48,197 nucleotides of DNA from positions 1 to 48,197 of IMG/VR virus record IMGVR_UViG_3300045240_000024; one strand, given 5' to 3'. This document shows positions 33,744 to 42,047 of this stretch, in pieces. The notes under the pieces were generated by a model, which had not been told where the DNA came from, made no database searches, and saw only the letters and a list, made by a program, of their open reading frames with translations. Numbering within the stretch: the first letter of the stretch is position 1; every line of letters starts with the position of its first letter. The DNA comes from a virus. The position numbers were made by a program, and so were the translations under genes.

Positions 33744-34190
33744 ATGGCCTCGAACATCGCCAGCGATCTCTCGGGCATAGCCAGCGGCGGCGGCTCGGTT
33801 CAAGCTCCCGCTAACGCCGGGAAAAAACCCACTTCGGGGAGCGGAGTGAAGGGCGCAGCGAAGAGCGTGCGAGCGCCCGCGGCCGCGCCCGGCTTACGAG
33901 CACCCTCCCCGCCGCTCCCGCCGCCACAATCCGTGAGACATCCTCCTACGCCCCACCCGCAGGCACGCCCCCAGTTCAGCGCCAACAATCCGATGCTGAT
34001 GGTGCAGCCTCCTCCAGCGCCGCATCCCGGGGTGATGCCGCCTTACCCCGATGCGCGGACGCCCGCGACGCCCATGATGCTGAACGGGCAGATCATCATG
34101 CCGCCCACAGCGGGGTTCATTGGAGCCGGGATGCCTCCGCGCGTGCCTGCGACCTTCATTCCAGGCATGACCGGGCTCTTGGGGCGCTGA
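33744..34190 (+). CDS. Proline-rich disordered protein
   Basis: A 148-residue protein rich in Pro, Ala and Gly, with stretches such as PSPPLPPPQSVRHPPTPHPQA, ending in a more ordered tail (PATFIPGMTGLLGR). It lies between transglycosylase and ADP-ribosyltransferase-like genes. Such proteins are often minor virion components in alphaproteobacterial phages; the function is unknown. Confidence 0.55.
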   Translation: MASNIASDLSGIASGGGSVQAPANAGKKPTSGSGVKGAAKSVRAPAAAPGLRAPSPPLPPPQSVRHPPTPHPQARPQFSANNPMLMVQPPPAPHPGVMPPYPDARTPATPMMLNGQIIMPPTAGFIGAGMPPRVPATFIPGMTGLLGR

Positions 34191-34191
34191 A

Positions 34192-35316
34192 ATGGCTTGG
34201 GGCGCGCTCACCGACGACAACAGCGTCTGGCCCGAAGACCAGCCAGCGCAGCCGAACCCCCCGCCTGACGCGGGGTTCAAATGGAGCCCGGGGAGCATCC
34301 CGGGAATTCTGGCGAGCTTGTGGAGCGGCGCGACGCTTCCCGGCGATGTCGCGACGGGCAAAGCCAGCATGGCCGACCCGCAGACACAGGCGCGCGTCGG
34401 GGACTTGACGGGCGTCTCGATGCTGGGCGCAGGCGCAGCCCCGGCGGCGTCTTCGGACGCCATGAACATGGGCTTCCGGCTCTATCACGGCACGGCGGCG
34501 AATTTCGAGAAGCCCTCGACCAAGTTCATCAACACCGGGCAGGGCGCGCAAACCTATGGCTGGGGGCTCTACGGAGCCCAAGCCGAACCCGTCGCGCTCG
34601 ACATGCGCGACCAGTTGGCGACCGATCCCCGGCAAATCGTGAACAAAGCTCTTCACACGGCAGCAAACATCAAGAACACAGCGCTTCCAGACGACGATCC
34701 AACGCACATTCTTGGTTTGGTAAAGCAATACCTCACGCCTTACCTCCCAGACACAGAACTGCGCGATCTCGCGACCAAAGCTGTCTATGGAACTAACCCC
34801 GACGGGACTTACACCCAAGAAGGGATCAACGCTTTCCGCCAATTGGATACGCGACTACCCCCGCCTAATCGCGGCCACATGCAAGAGTGGAACGTCAACG
34901 CGGACCCCGAACACTTTCTTGAGTGGGAGCAACATCTAAGCGATCAATCGCCCTACGTTGAGAACGCCGCTGCGGATCTAGCGGCAAAGATGCGTTTACC
35001 TATGGGCAACGCGACCGGGCAGCATCTATACCAGCGCTTGAGAGAAGCGACCGGCGGCCCGCAAGAAGCTTCGCAAGCGCTGGGCGAAGCGGGTATTCCG
35101 GGCATTCGAGTGCTCGATCAGCTTTCACGCCGCAAGATGGAGCGTTCCATCGCGCCGCCCGAGAGCGAACTGAGCCGGAATTTCGTGATCCCTGACGAGA
35201 ACCTGATCGAAGTCGTGCGGCGCTACGGCCTCGCCGGGCTTGGCGTTGCCCTTGGCGCGGGCGCGCTCACCCAGCAGCCGACGCCCGCTACGGCAGCGCC
35301 CGCCACGTCACGTTAA
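34192..35316 (+). CDS. Putative virion ADP-ribosyltransferase (PolyVal-type toxin domain)
   Basis: A 374-residue protein. The central region has FRLYHGTAANFEK followed by NTGQGAQTYGWGLYGA (about residues 97-130), the pattern of ADP-ribosyltransferase domains in phage polyvalent proteins (YHGT, then GxGxQxYGWGLY). Near the C-terminus is SRNFVIPDENLIEV, matching the closing strand of such domains. A hydrophobic C-terminal segment (GLAGLGVALGAGALT) follows. Such enzymes attach ADP-ribose from NAD to host proteins. As the last gene of the ejection block it may be packaged and injected, comparable to T4 Alt. The catalytic Glu is not pinpointed, so activity is unproven. Confidence 0.65.
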   Translation: MAWGALTDDNSVWPEDQPAQPNPPPDAGFKWSPGSIPGILASLWSGATLPGDVATGKASMADPQTQARVGDLTGVSMLGAGAAPAASSDAMNMGFRLYHGTAANFEKPSTKFINTGQGAQTYGWGLYGAQAEPVALDMRDQLATDPRQIVNKALHTAANIKNTALPDDDPTHILGLVKQYLTPYLPDTELRDLATKAVYGTNPDGTYTQEGINAFRQLDTRLPPPNRGHMQEWNVNADPEHFLEWEQHLSDQSPYVENAAADLAAKMRLPMGNATGQHLYQRLREATGGPQEASQALGEAGIPGIRVLDQLSRRKMERSIAPPESELSRNFVIPDENLIEVVRRYGLAGLGVALGAGALTQQPTPATAAPATSR

Positions 35317-35648
35317 ATCAGGTCAGTGCGCCTAAGAACCTGTGATTTTCGTGCATGGCCCTTCGGGTCGATCATGTGCCCCATCGCCAAGGGGAGCCGC
35401 ACTTCGAGAACACCCAGACGAAGCGCCGTCATGCAAGCCGATCCCCAGCTATTGCTCGATTTGGCGCGGAAACCCGCGCGCTCGGCTTCGAGCCGGATTT
35501 CCTCGAAGATCCCTTCCCAGCCTACCGGAAACTCAAAAATCACTTTCTGGACTGCGGCTTTCCATTGAGGCGTCTCGCCTTTGATAACGCGATGAATGCC
35601 CTCATCCCGGAGCGTTTGCCCATTCACAGTCGCAAGGTGCGGGAACAA
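35313..35648 (-). CDS. Winged-helix-like small protein
   Basis: A 111-residue protein encoded on the minus strand; the 3' end overlaps the converging ART gene by 4 bp. The C-terminal half (GIFEEIRLEAERAGFRAKSSNSWGSACMTALRLGVL...HARKSQVLR) resembles a small winged-helix often found beside phage primase genes. The start is uncertain: TTG at 35648 lacks a clear ribosome binding site, and a GTG about 21 nt further in (VNGQTL) is an alternative. A DNA-binding helper is likely, but I cannot name the family. Confidence 0.6.
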   Translation of the reverse strand: MFPHLATVNGQTLRDEGIHRVIKGETPQWKAAVQKVIFEFPVGWEGIFEEIRLEAERAGFRAKSSNSWGSACMTALRLGVLEVRLPLAMGHMIDPKGHARKSQVLRRTDLI

Positions 35649-35677
35649 ATCGTGAACCTAGTTTTTGAGGGGAAGCG

Positions 35678-35715
35678 CCCGGGGGCTAAGGCTTGCAAGC
35701 CATCGCACCCCCGGG
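35678..35715. repeat. Nested inverted repeat between two leftward genes
   Basis: An outer CCCGGGGG / CCCCCGGG pair (35678-35685 and 35708-35715) encloses a perfect 12-bp palindrome, GGCTTGCAAGCC (35690-35701). There is no U-tract on either strand at the expected place. It may be an operator for the neighbouring HTH proteins or an mRNA-processing hairpin. Confidence 0.55.
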
Positions 35716-35757
35716 GCTCCACGCAAGCGGCGCTCGATTGGCGCACGCCGCTCGTGT

Positions 35758-35997
35758 TCAGACAAAGTCGAACGCCAGCCGGTTCCCCGCGCGCGTATCG
35801 ACGCGCACCGCGGCGTCAGCGATGCGCGCGGCTTCGGCAGGGGTGACGACGAGGCTCCCCGACAAAGTCGTGGTTCGGATCTCGCCGCGGCGGATCATGT
35901 TGTAGACGCGCTGACGCGAGATCCCCAGATGGTCCGCGAGAACCGCGATAGAGACAGGGTGATCGAAGTTGGGCGTTTTGCGCTTGGCGCTGGGCAT
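35758..35997 (-). CDS. Excisionase/MerR-like helix-turn-helix protein
   Basis: A 79-residue protein from MPSAKRKTPN. It holds a helix-turn-helix core VSIAVLADHLGISRQRVYNMIRRGEI, followed by a winged segment (TTTLSGSLVVTPAEAARIADA), typical of excisionase-like DNA-binding proteins. AAGGAG lies 11 nt before the ATG. A TTGACA promoter and a TGACA-TGTCA palindrome lie just upstream, so autoregulation is plausible. No integrase is present; a transcription regulator is more likely than an excisionase. Confidence 0.75.
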   Translation of the reverse strand: MPSAKRKTPNFDHPVSIAVLADHLGISRQRVYNMIRRGEIRTTTLSGSLVVTPAEAARIADAAVRVDTRAGNRLAFDFV

Positions 35998-36021
35998 TTC
36001 AGAGAGTTCTCCTTGTCTATG

Positions 36022-36050
36022 GAAGTAGTCGCTTTGTGTGACAGTGTCAA
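36022..36050 (-). promoter_or_regulatory. Putative promoter/operator of the HTH gene
   Basis: On the minus strand TTGACA (36045-36050) is followed after 17 nt by TACTTC (36022-36027). The -35 overlaps a palindrome, TGACA-g-TGTCA (36040-36050). That overlap suits control by the HTH protein encoded just downstream. Confidence 0.5.
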
Positions 36051-36052
36051 GA

Positions 36053-38623
36053 TCAGACGGGCTCTTCCTTCGAGGCGTCGTCGGGGTAATCCTCCGGCGA
36101 CACCGGCTTTTTGAGCGGGATGACCGTGGCCGAGGGGAGGTTCTTCCAGATCGCGACGATCTCACTGACCGAGAGTGCGCTCCAAAGTCGGCCGTCTTGC
36201 GTTTTGTCGCTCAAAACCCATAGGCGTCCAGCGTACCGAACCCCCGCGATGGTCGTGTCCACAACCCCGCACATATGCGGGTGTTTCGGGTCGATCCTGA
36301 CCCGGCGGACGCCAGTTTTCAGGCGCTCCATGTCGAGCAGCCACGTCCGCATGATCTGGGGCGACGGCGGGGTCTGGAACCCTTTTATCTTGACGAACGC
36401 AGCCAGTTGCTCGGCGTTCGCCACGAGCGTGTAAGGGGTGTTTTCCGTGATCCCTTTGCGGGCGTCGTCGATAATGTCTTCGAGCGCCGCAAGCTGGGGG
36501 TGAGTGTTCTGATGCTCAAGCTCGATCTTGTCGTCGCTCTCGGGCGCGTGACCCCCGATCAGTTCGTGCTTCTCGGCTTGGGTCAGGGGGTAAGCCATGA
36601 GGAAACTCGCCGCGAGTTCGGCTCCCCCCTTGTTGTGCAGCCAATCCTGAAGCGGCTGGTAATACTCGATCACGTCGGGCTTGGCCCCGAGGCGGTTGAC
36701 GACGTGGACCCGGCGCGAGCCCCGCTCCAGAAAGAGCGGATTGCGGTCGTTGGAAAACATGATCACGGCGAGGCGGTTGGGGATCTCGTAGGGGGCTTGG
36801 AACTTCTTGTTGATCGTGATGAACTCTGGCGGCTGCGCCAGAAGAGGCTTGAGCCGGGTGCCAAAGTCCTGTGCAGACACCATGCCCGACTTTGGCTGCG
36901 CAGTTTCCCCCACGATCAAGAATTTTCTCTCGACCACTTCGTTGAAGTTGTTCGCCAGCGAGTAGATAAGCTCTTCTTTCCAATTGCCCGCCCCCACTGC
37001 GAACTTGATCGGCGCGACCATCGTGTCTTTGCCCAACCCGGCCATCGACATGATCAGGTAATGCCAGTTTGGCTTTAGTTCGGGGTACTGACTGACGAAG
37101 GCGCACCATCGTAGAAAGCGTGTTCGTTCTTCTTTTGTACCTAAAACGAAGAGAAGATGATCGAGCCACGGCTTGATCTGATCTTCAGTGACGCCTCCCG
37201 CGGTGATCGTCGTGCGCCGCCAGTGATTGAACGTCGGCAGGAACGGGTCTTTCGACGGCACGAAGCTCGGATCGCCGGGCGCGTAGGTGATGCCGAACAC
37301 CCGGATATGGTCCGGGCGGACCAAGAACATATCGCCCGCCTTGGGGTGGTTCCGGCGCGGAACGCCCAGTTCGCGACGGAGCGCGGGCGCGAGATGGGTG
37401 TGGCCGTCCGAGAACTTCTGCTTGTCGATCACCAGCCCGGTCTGCATGTCGATGAAGCCCTGCGCCATCGAGAACGCCCATCTTGCTTTGAGGGCGTCCC
37501 ACACGGGTGTCTGGGTCTGGAGATCGGGGTCGTCAGGCTCGAGATCGGGGAAGTCGTCTCGGGCCTTCACAGGGACCAGCGAGCGCACGAGGTACACGAG
37601 GCTGATCGCGCCCGACTTCAACGGCTGAAGGAGCACGCTCTTCCAGACGCTCTCCGAGGTTTGGGTGTCTTGTGTCCGACCGTCGGACCAGTAGAGCCAT
37701 AGCTCCCGGGCTTCGGGCGTGTGGGCGTAGACGCCCAAGAACGCTGCGAGCGCGTAGGCGACGCGGGTCCAGTTCTCGTAGTCGTCGAGCCATTCGTCGA
37801 TGGCGTTGGGCTTCTCGCCCGGCGGAACGTCGCGGTTGGGGATCAGATCGAGGAGCGCTTTGGCTTCGGCCATGATCGAAGCAAAAATTTCTGGATAAAA
37901 TGTCTGAGAAGCTGATTGGGGACTTCGACCCCCGGATCGGGGAGCCGCGGGCTCCGTGTCTGCGCCCGTGTCTGCGCCCGGATTGGCGAGCGCCCACCCT
38001 TCGCTCGTTGCCTCGAGCACAAACTTTCTTACTATTTCGTCGAATTCGTCATGTGAGATCACCGGGATCTCGTCGAGTTCGCGGTCCCAGACGTAGGGCG
38101 CGCGTGTCCCCGGGTGAACTCCCCCGACCACGAATTGCTTGCCGTGGGCGAGGATCTGGACTTCGGTTCTCAGGATGCCCTTGGCGAACTTCAGGGTGCG
38201 GTTCGGGAGCGCGACCGGCTCGCCAATGAAATCGACGACGCGCACGATGAAAGCGTCACGAAAATGCTTGGGGTCCGCGACGAAGCGCCGAGGGAAGCGA
38301 TCTCTCGTGATCTCGCGGAATATCTGCGAAAAGATCTCACCCTGATCGTTGTCGAACGCGATGTAGCCGTCGCCCAGCACGAAGCCGACGTTTGCGCCCC
38401 AATCGCCCCACAACTTCGCTGTCTGGTAGTCGTGGCACCTGTGTTTGGGAAGGTTGAGATCGAACGACACCCAGCCCGAATTCGCCGGGTAACCCGGAGC
38501 TTTGCCTTTGCTTTTGGGGTGTAGCGAAGAGTGGGGCGAGAGATCGCAGACAGGGGGCGTCACCGGAACGAGGTAGGGGCCGAGGCCCTTGTCGTATAGC
38601 TGAACAGCGCTGTACGAAATCAT
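36053..38623 (-). CDS. Primase-polymerase/SF3 helicase (D5-like)
   Basis: An 856-residue protein. The N-terminal prim-pol-like domain has FVLGDGYIAFDNDQG (acidic pair near residues 86-90) and GKQFVVGGVHPGT further on. The C-terminal helicase has Walker A MSMAGLGKDT (about 528), a Walker B-like KFLIVGE segment, and IMFSNDRNP (about 622), followed by the arginine of SRRVHVVNRLG. This layout is known for phage primase-helicases (DUF5906-type) that start and drive replication. The start MISYSAVQLY at 38623 is preferred to an upstream ATG, because the extra N-terminal stretch lies in the next gene. The protein carries GADTGADT, encoded by tandem copies of the CAGACAC motif. Confidence 0.82.
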   Translation of the reverse strand: MISYSAVQLYDKGLGPYLVPVTPPVCDLSPHSSLHPKSKGKAPGYPANSGWVSFDLNLPKHRCHDYQTAKLWGDWGANVGFVLGDGYIAFDNDQGEIFSQIFREITRDRFPRRFVADPKHFRDAFIVRVVDFIGEPVALPNRTLKFAKGILRTEVQILAHGKQFVVGGVHPGTRAPYVWDRELDEIPVISHDEFDEIVRKFVLEATSEGWALANPGADTGADTEPAAPRSGGRSPQSASQTFYPEIFASIMAEAKALLDLIPNRDVPPGEKPNAIDEWLDDYENWTRVAYALAAFLGVYAHTPEARELWLYWSDGRTQDTQTSESVWKSVLLQPLKSGAISLVYLVRSLVPVKARDDFPDLEPDDPDLQTQTPVWDALKARWAFSMAQGFIDMQTGLVIDKQKFSDGHTHLAPALRRELGVPRRNHPKAGDMFLVRPDHIRVFGITYAPGDPSFVPSKDPFLPTFNHWRRTTITAGGVTEDQIKPWLDHLLFVLGTKEERTRFLRWCAFVSQYPELKPNWHYLIMSMAGLGKDTMVAPIKFAVGAGNWKEELIYSLANNFNEVVERKFLIVGETAQPKSGMVSAQDFGTRLKPLLAQPPEFITINKKFQAPYEIPNRLAVIMFSNDRNPLFLERGSRRVHVVNRLGAKPDVIEYYQPLQDWLHNKGGAELAASFLMAYPLTQAEKHELIGGHAPESDDKIELEHQNTHPQLAALEDIIDDARKGITENTPYTLVANAEQLAAFVKIKGFQTPPSPQIMRTWLLDMERLKTGVRRVRIDPKHPHMCGVVDTTIAGVRYAGRLWVLSDKTQDGRLWSALSVSEIVAIWKNLPSATVIPLKKPVSPEDYPDDASKEEPV

Positions 38624-38838
38624 GCGACTGCGCTCCGGGCATAACGCCGAATATCGCTGGCCGCTTTCCACGTTCCGCGCACCGACCGGCTGGAGCCCGC
38701 TGCGACGTAGATGAACTTGTGGCTGCGGATCGACCAATACACCTTCCAGTGGTTGCCGTGAATGATCTCGTCCACGGTTCCACCGACTTCTTCGATGGTC
38801 GCCAAAACCGCTTTGATGTGTTGATCCCGATTGCTCAT
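38620..38838 (-). CDS. Small HicA-like fold protein
   Basis: A 72-residue protein (MSNRDQHIKAVLATIEEVGG...) with HGNHWKVYWSIRSHKFIYVAAG and a basic helix TWKAASDIRR, a pattern like small phage proteins with a double-stranded RNA-binding-like fold. It lies between the primase-helicase and the signal-peptide protein, overlapping both by 4 bp. The function is not established; a role in replication or RNA binding is possible. No partner antitoxin is seen, so it is not called a toxin. Confidence 0.6.
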   Translation of the reverse strand: MSNRDQHIKAVLATIEEVGGTVDEIIHGNHWKVYWSIRSHKFIYVAAGSSRSVRGTWKAASDIRRYARSAVA

Positions 38839-39158
38839 TTCGCGGCTCCCTGAAGCTCCAATTGCAGCTTGGTGAGGGCGATGATCCGTTGCAGATCTTC
38901 CCACGGCTGGAGATCGGGAATGGGCATCGGTTTTGGGGGCTCGGTCAGCTTCGGGACAGGAGGCGGCGCGCCAACCTCCAAACGGACCACGCGGGCTGCT
39001 GGGACGTATCTTCGGGCGGCGTGTCTGTGAATGACCGGCGCGCGAACCCCCCAGCCACAAGCTGCCTGTGGCCGCGGAAAGCGCCAATACCGAAAACAGT
39101 GCGCTTCGGCGCTCGACGCGACCAGAGTGAGGACGATGGCGAGTGAAGCCCGGGTCAT
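38835..39158 (-). CDS. Small exported protein
   Basis: A 107-residue protein with a Sec signal peptide (MTRASLAIVLTLVASSAEA, cleavage after AEA), then a basic Arg/Pro/Cys region (CFRYWRFPRPQAACGWG) and a Pro-rich tail. It is embedded in the replication operon, with 4-bp and 1-bp overlaps to its neighbours, which is odd for an exported protein. Perhaps it changes the host envelope or blocks superinfection; that is inferred only. The start and the signal peptide agree well. Confidence 0.6.
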   Translation of the reverse strand: MTRASLAIVLTLVASSAEAHCFRYWRFPRPQAACGWGVRAPVIHRHAARRYVPAARVVRLEVGAPPPVPKLTEPPKPMPIPDLQPWEDLQRIIALTKLQLELQGAAK

Positions 39159-41146
39159 CAGAGTTTGCCGTACCGGTCAACGATGCTGCCGTTGCACGAA
39201 AGAGGAAGCCCCACGCCCCACGCCGGAGGCGTGTTCATCTTGCGGCGCATCACGTCGAACAGAGCAGTCGTGTCCCACTCTTCGGTCATCGCCACGATCT
39301 CGTCGTGGACTGTGGTCAGGAGCGCCTTCGGGTAGACGCTCTCGATGCCGACAATGGCCTCGGCCAAGAGATCGCGGGCGACGGCTTGGGTGGCGTTCTC
39401 GACCAGCTTGCCGCCGTAGGTGTCCATCTCGCACCAGCGCCGGGTGTACTGGTTGACGCCCCAGAATATGATCCGGTCGTTCTCGATCCGGGCGTTCCGA
39501 TAGACGAGGTTTCGTCCGCTCGGGAGTTCCATCAGGAGAGCGCCCGCGAGCGCCTTGTCGGGGCGCGCCATGCGGAACTTCAAGCGATTGAAAGGGAAAA
39601 CGTGGCTGGGATCGAAGATCGCGCTCTTGGCGGTTGCTTCGACGCCATACCAGAGCTTGACGATGGGCATGTTGGCGCGCCGGAAGTCCGTCACATGGCC
39701 CGTAGCTTCGTTAAGGGTCAGGGTCAGATTGTACTTCGCGGCGCTTTCTTGAAACTTGGCCCCGCCCATGCCGTAGCCGCACGCGAGGCGCAGGACTTTA
39801 CCCAACATCCGGCTGGTCGAGCCGACGCCCGCGGCGGTGAACGTGTAGATGTCTTCGCCCCGGCGAAACACGTCGAGCATCTCGTCGAAGTCGGCGAGCC
39901 ACGCGAGGACCACGGCTTCGATGGCGTGGTAGTCGGCAATGACGAACTTGAACCCCGCCGGAGGCGCGAAGACACCGCGCAGACACGAAGACACCACGTC
40001 GAGCGGATTGCCGAAAAGAACCCTCAACGAGTTCGCGTCGAGCCCAGCTTTGATCGCGTCAATCGCTTCGGGGACATACTTGACCACGGGGCGGGGGAAA
40101 TTCTGGATCTGCGGGCCGCGGCCAGCCCAGCGAAGCGTCCTGACCGCGCCGCCGTACTGGACAAGCCCCCGGACGACGCCGTCAACGAGCGCGTAATTCG
40201 CGATGGCGTTCAGTTTCGCCGTCGAAGTCTTGGCGGCTTCGGCCCGGAGCTTCAAGACGGTTTGCGCCGCCGGGTTCATCTGGGCGAATTGGATCGTATG
40301 GGTAAAAGCGTCGAGCGTCTCGCGCTCCAGCGTATCATGCGGGTAACCCCGGTTCTTGACCCACTGCAAGAGCGCGCTCACTTGCGTCGTGCTGGTGATC
40401 GCGCCCGCCGTCCACTTGCTGATCAACCAATTGAGATCAAGCAATTCCTGAAGCGTGATCGCTTGCAGCGCGACGAGCAATTCCCGGTCCACCGGGAGCC
40501 CGCGCTGGTTCATGGCTTGATCGACGAGCCAGATCTGGCGCTCGCGAGGCGTCATGCGCGGCGTGCGCCGATGAACTTCGCGCTCGGCTCGAACGTCGTC
40601 GAGGTTGTAGGCGATCAGCGTCGCGAGCTTGGCGGGATCTTCGCGATGCCACCAGTGAACGACGCCGTAAGCTTCGACGCTCCGGGGCTTCGACATTCGC
40701 AGCATCACGCGATGCCCGGCGATGTCTTTCAGGTGAGGCGAGCCCACGGCTTTGCCCGCGTCGTTGAGCGACATCGGGAGCCCGGCGCATGCGGCTGCGG
40801 CCATCGTGCAGTGGAACCTGTCGATGGGCAGCGGGGGAAAATTGAAACGGGGAACACAGATGTTGTTCCAGACTGCGAATTCGAAAGCCGCGTTCCAAGC
40901 ATGGATCTCTGCGCCATTGGCGACAGCGTGCAGGAGGGAATTCCGATTGACCACCGCCGTCGCTGAACCGATAGACGGCGGGGCGTCGAGAAGATCGAAT
41001 ACGATCACCAGCGGCTCGTCGTGATCGAGCGCGAAGCCCGCCACAATGGGCAAAGTCGTCGGCGCTTTCGTCCACACGTCAGCGCCCACGTCCTTGAGAT
41101 TGAGGACACCGCACAGTTCGAAGTCGAGCGAGATGACTTTGGTCAT
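39158..41146 (-). CDS. Family A DNA polymerase with 3'-5' exonuclease
   Basis: A 662-residue protein. The exonuclease has SLDFELCG (Asp8, Glu10), AWNAAFEFAVWN and a YNLDDV third motif. The polymerase has motif A DYHAIEAVV (about 403), motif B GKVLRLACGYGMGG (about 447) and motif C VHDEIVAM (about 613). It copies phage DNA with proofreading. Motif A reads DYHAIE where most polymerases have DYSQIE; the Glu is kept. ATG at 41146 is used, with its stop-overlap to the GcrA-like gene; an upstream ORF extension to 41299 is rejected. This polymerase is found with DUF2815/DUF2800 in other phages, as here. Confidence 0.9.
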   Translation of the reverse strand: MTKVISLDFELCGVLNLKDVGADVWTKAPTTLPIVAGFALDHDEPLVIVFDLLDAPPSIGSATAVVNRNSLLHAVANGAEIHAWNAAFEFAVWNNICVPRFNFPPLPIDRFHCTMAAAACAGLPMSLNDAGKAVGSPHLKDIAGHRVMLRMSKPRSVEAYGVVHWWHREDPAKLATLIAYNLDDVRAEREVHRRTPRMTPRERQIWLVDQAMNQRGLPVDRELLVALQAITLQELLDLNWLISKWTAGAITSTTQVSALLQWVKNRGYPHDTLERETLDAFTHTIQFAQMNPAAQTVLKLRAEAAKTSTAKLNAIANYALVDGVVRGLVQYGGAVRTLRWAGRGPQIQNFPRPVVKYVPEAIDAIKAGLDANSLRVLFGNPLDVVSSCLRGVFAPPAGFKFVIADYHAIEAVVLAWLADFDEMLDVFRRGEDIYTFTAAGVGSTSRMLGKVLRLACGYGMGGAKFQESAAKYNLTLTLNEATGHVTDFRRANMPIVKLWYGVEATAKSAIFDPSHVFPFNRLKFRMARPDKALAGALLMELPSGRNLVYRNARIENDRIIFWGVNQYTRRWCEMDTYGGKLVENATQAVARDLLAEAIVGIESVYPKALLTTVHDEIVAMTEEWDTTALFDVMRRKMNTPPAWGVGLPLSCNGSIVDRYGKL

Positions 41147-41649
41147 CGCGGTTGCCCGGCAAAGGCGACAAGCCGACCGGCATAGCGAATGTTGGACGTG
41201 CAGAGCGACGTATGCTCTTGGCAGTAGGACGAACCCGGGCGCTTGGGCTTCGCGCAAAACCGTTGCTCGCCTTCGCGCTCGCCAGTGGGGTAACGGCAAG
41301 CGTTCTCTCGAAGTTCGTAGATCCGGGGATAGAGCAACAGCGCCGGATTGAGCTTCGGCTTCGGCGCAGACACGGGCCGAGGCTTCAGCCGCGCGGGCTT
41401 GGAGCGCGGCTTCTCGGCTTTCAGCTTCGGCTCTTTCGGCGTACGAGGCCCACGCTGGGGCGCGAACACGCGCGCGGGAAATCGCTCGTCACCCCGGAGC
41501 CGCGCGAGGCGCGCGAGCCGACAGGCAGAGCCGTGCGGGATCTTGAGCTTGCGGGCGATCTCGGTGGTCGTGACGTTCTTGGCCCACAACGCCGCGATCT
41601 TGTCGAGCATGTCTGCGCCATAGATCGTGTTCGATGGCCGGTTGCTCAC
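41143..41649 (-). CDS. GcrA-like transcription regulator
   Basis: A 168-residue protein. The N-terminus (MLDKIAALWAKNVTTTEIARKLKI, then ACRLARLARL) matches the GcrA DNA-binding domain, and the C-terminus (CRYPTGEREGEQRFCAKPKRPGSSYCQEH) matches the Cys/His motif of GcrA. A basic Lys/Pro linker joins them. GcrA acts with sigma70 at promoters carrying GANTC methylated by CcrM in alphaproteobacteria. A phage copy could redirect host RNA polymerase to phage or host genes. GTG at 41649 is chosen because GGAGG lies 9 nt upstream; a GTG at 41658 is possible. The few GANTC sites in the window make the target question interesting. Confidence 0.78.
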   Translation of the reverse strand: MSNRPSNTIYGADMLDKIAALWAKNVTTTEIARKLKIPHGSACRLARLARLRGDERFPARVFAPQRGPRTPKEPKLKAEKPRSKPARLKPRPVSAPKPKLNPALLLYPRIYELRENACRYPTGEREGEQRFCAKPKRPGSSYCQEHTSLCTSNIRYAGRLVAFAGQPR

Positions 41650-41654
41650 TTTTC

Positions 41655-42047
41655 TCACCCTCCGCTTCCTTGCGTATGCCCTGCGGCGGCGAGGGCGCGT
41701 GCTTGGCGGATGCTCTCAGCACAATGATCGCAGCCGCGCGACACGGCTAAATTGAGCGCCTCTCGCAGCCGCTCATTCTCGGCGCGGAGGGCGGCGAGTT
41801 TTTCCGAATACGGGAATAGCTCCAAAGCAGCCTTCTCTAGCTCTGCCACGCGGGTTTCCAGCCGTTCAATGACGGCTCCACGACGATCCACGAACGAAGT
41901 CGCTTTTAGGTTCTTGGCCCAGCGAACCAGTTGCGCGGCGGATTTTTCCCCGCGCTGTTCGAGGCCCATAGCGAGGCCCTCCAATTTCGCCAGTTCTTGG
42001 TCGAGCGCATGCCGGAACTTATCGGCGTCAACCTCGGACTTGTTCAT
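41655..42047 (-). CDS. Coiled-coil protein
   Basis: A 130-residue protein, mostly helical with heptad repeats (ERLETRVAELEKAALELFPYSEKLAALRAENERLREAL), and a C-terminal CDHC. It lies between the GcrA-like and DUF6378-like genes, with short overlaps. No catalytic motif; it might form a dimeric or trimeric adaptor. I do not recognise the family. Confidence 0.6.
   Translation of the reverse strand: MNKSEVDADKFRHALDQELAKLEGLAMGLEQRGEKSAAQLVRWAKNLKATSFVDRRGAVIERLETRVAELEKAALELFPYSEKLAALRAENERLREALNLAVSRGCDHCAESIRQARALAAAGHTQGSGG

Noticed and set aside
35758-35997. Lysogeny module
   Set aside because: The excisionase-like HTH protein stands without an integrase, repressor pair or attachment site, so temperate lifestyle is not supported.
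39143-40966. A 607-codon frame opposite the DNA polymerase gene
   Set aside because: High GC produces long antisense frames. The minus-strand frame has all polymerase motifs; this one has Arg/His/Ala-rich composition and no family features.
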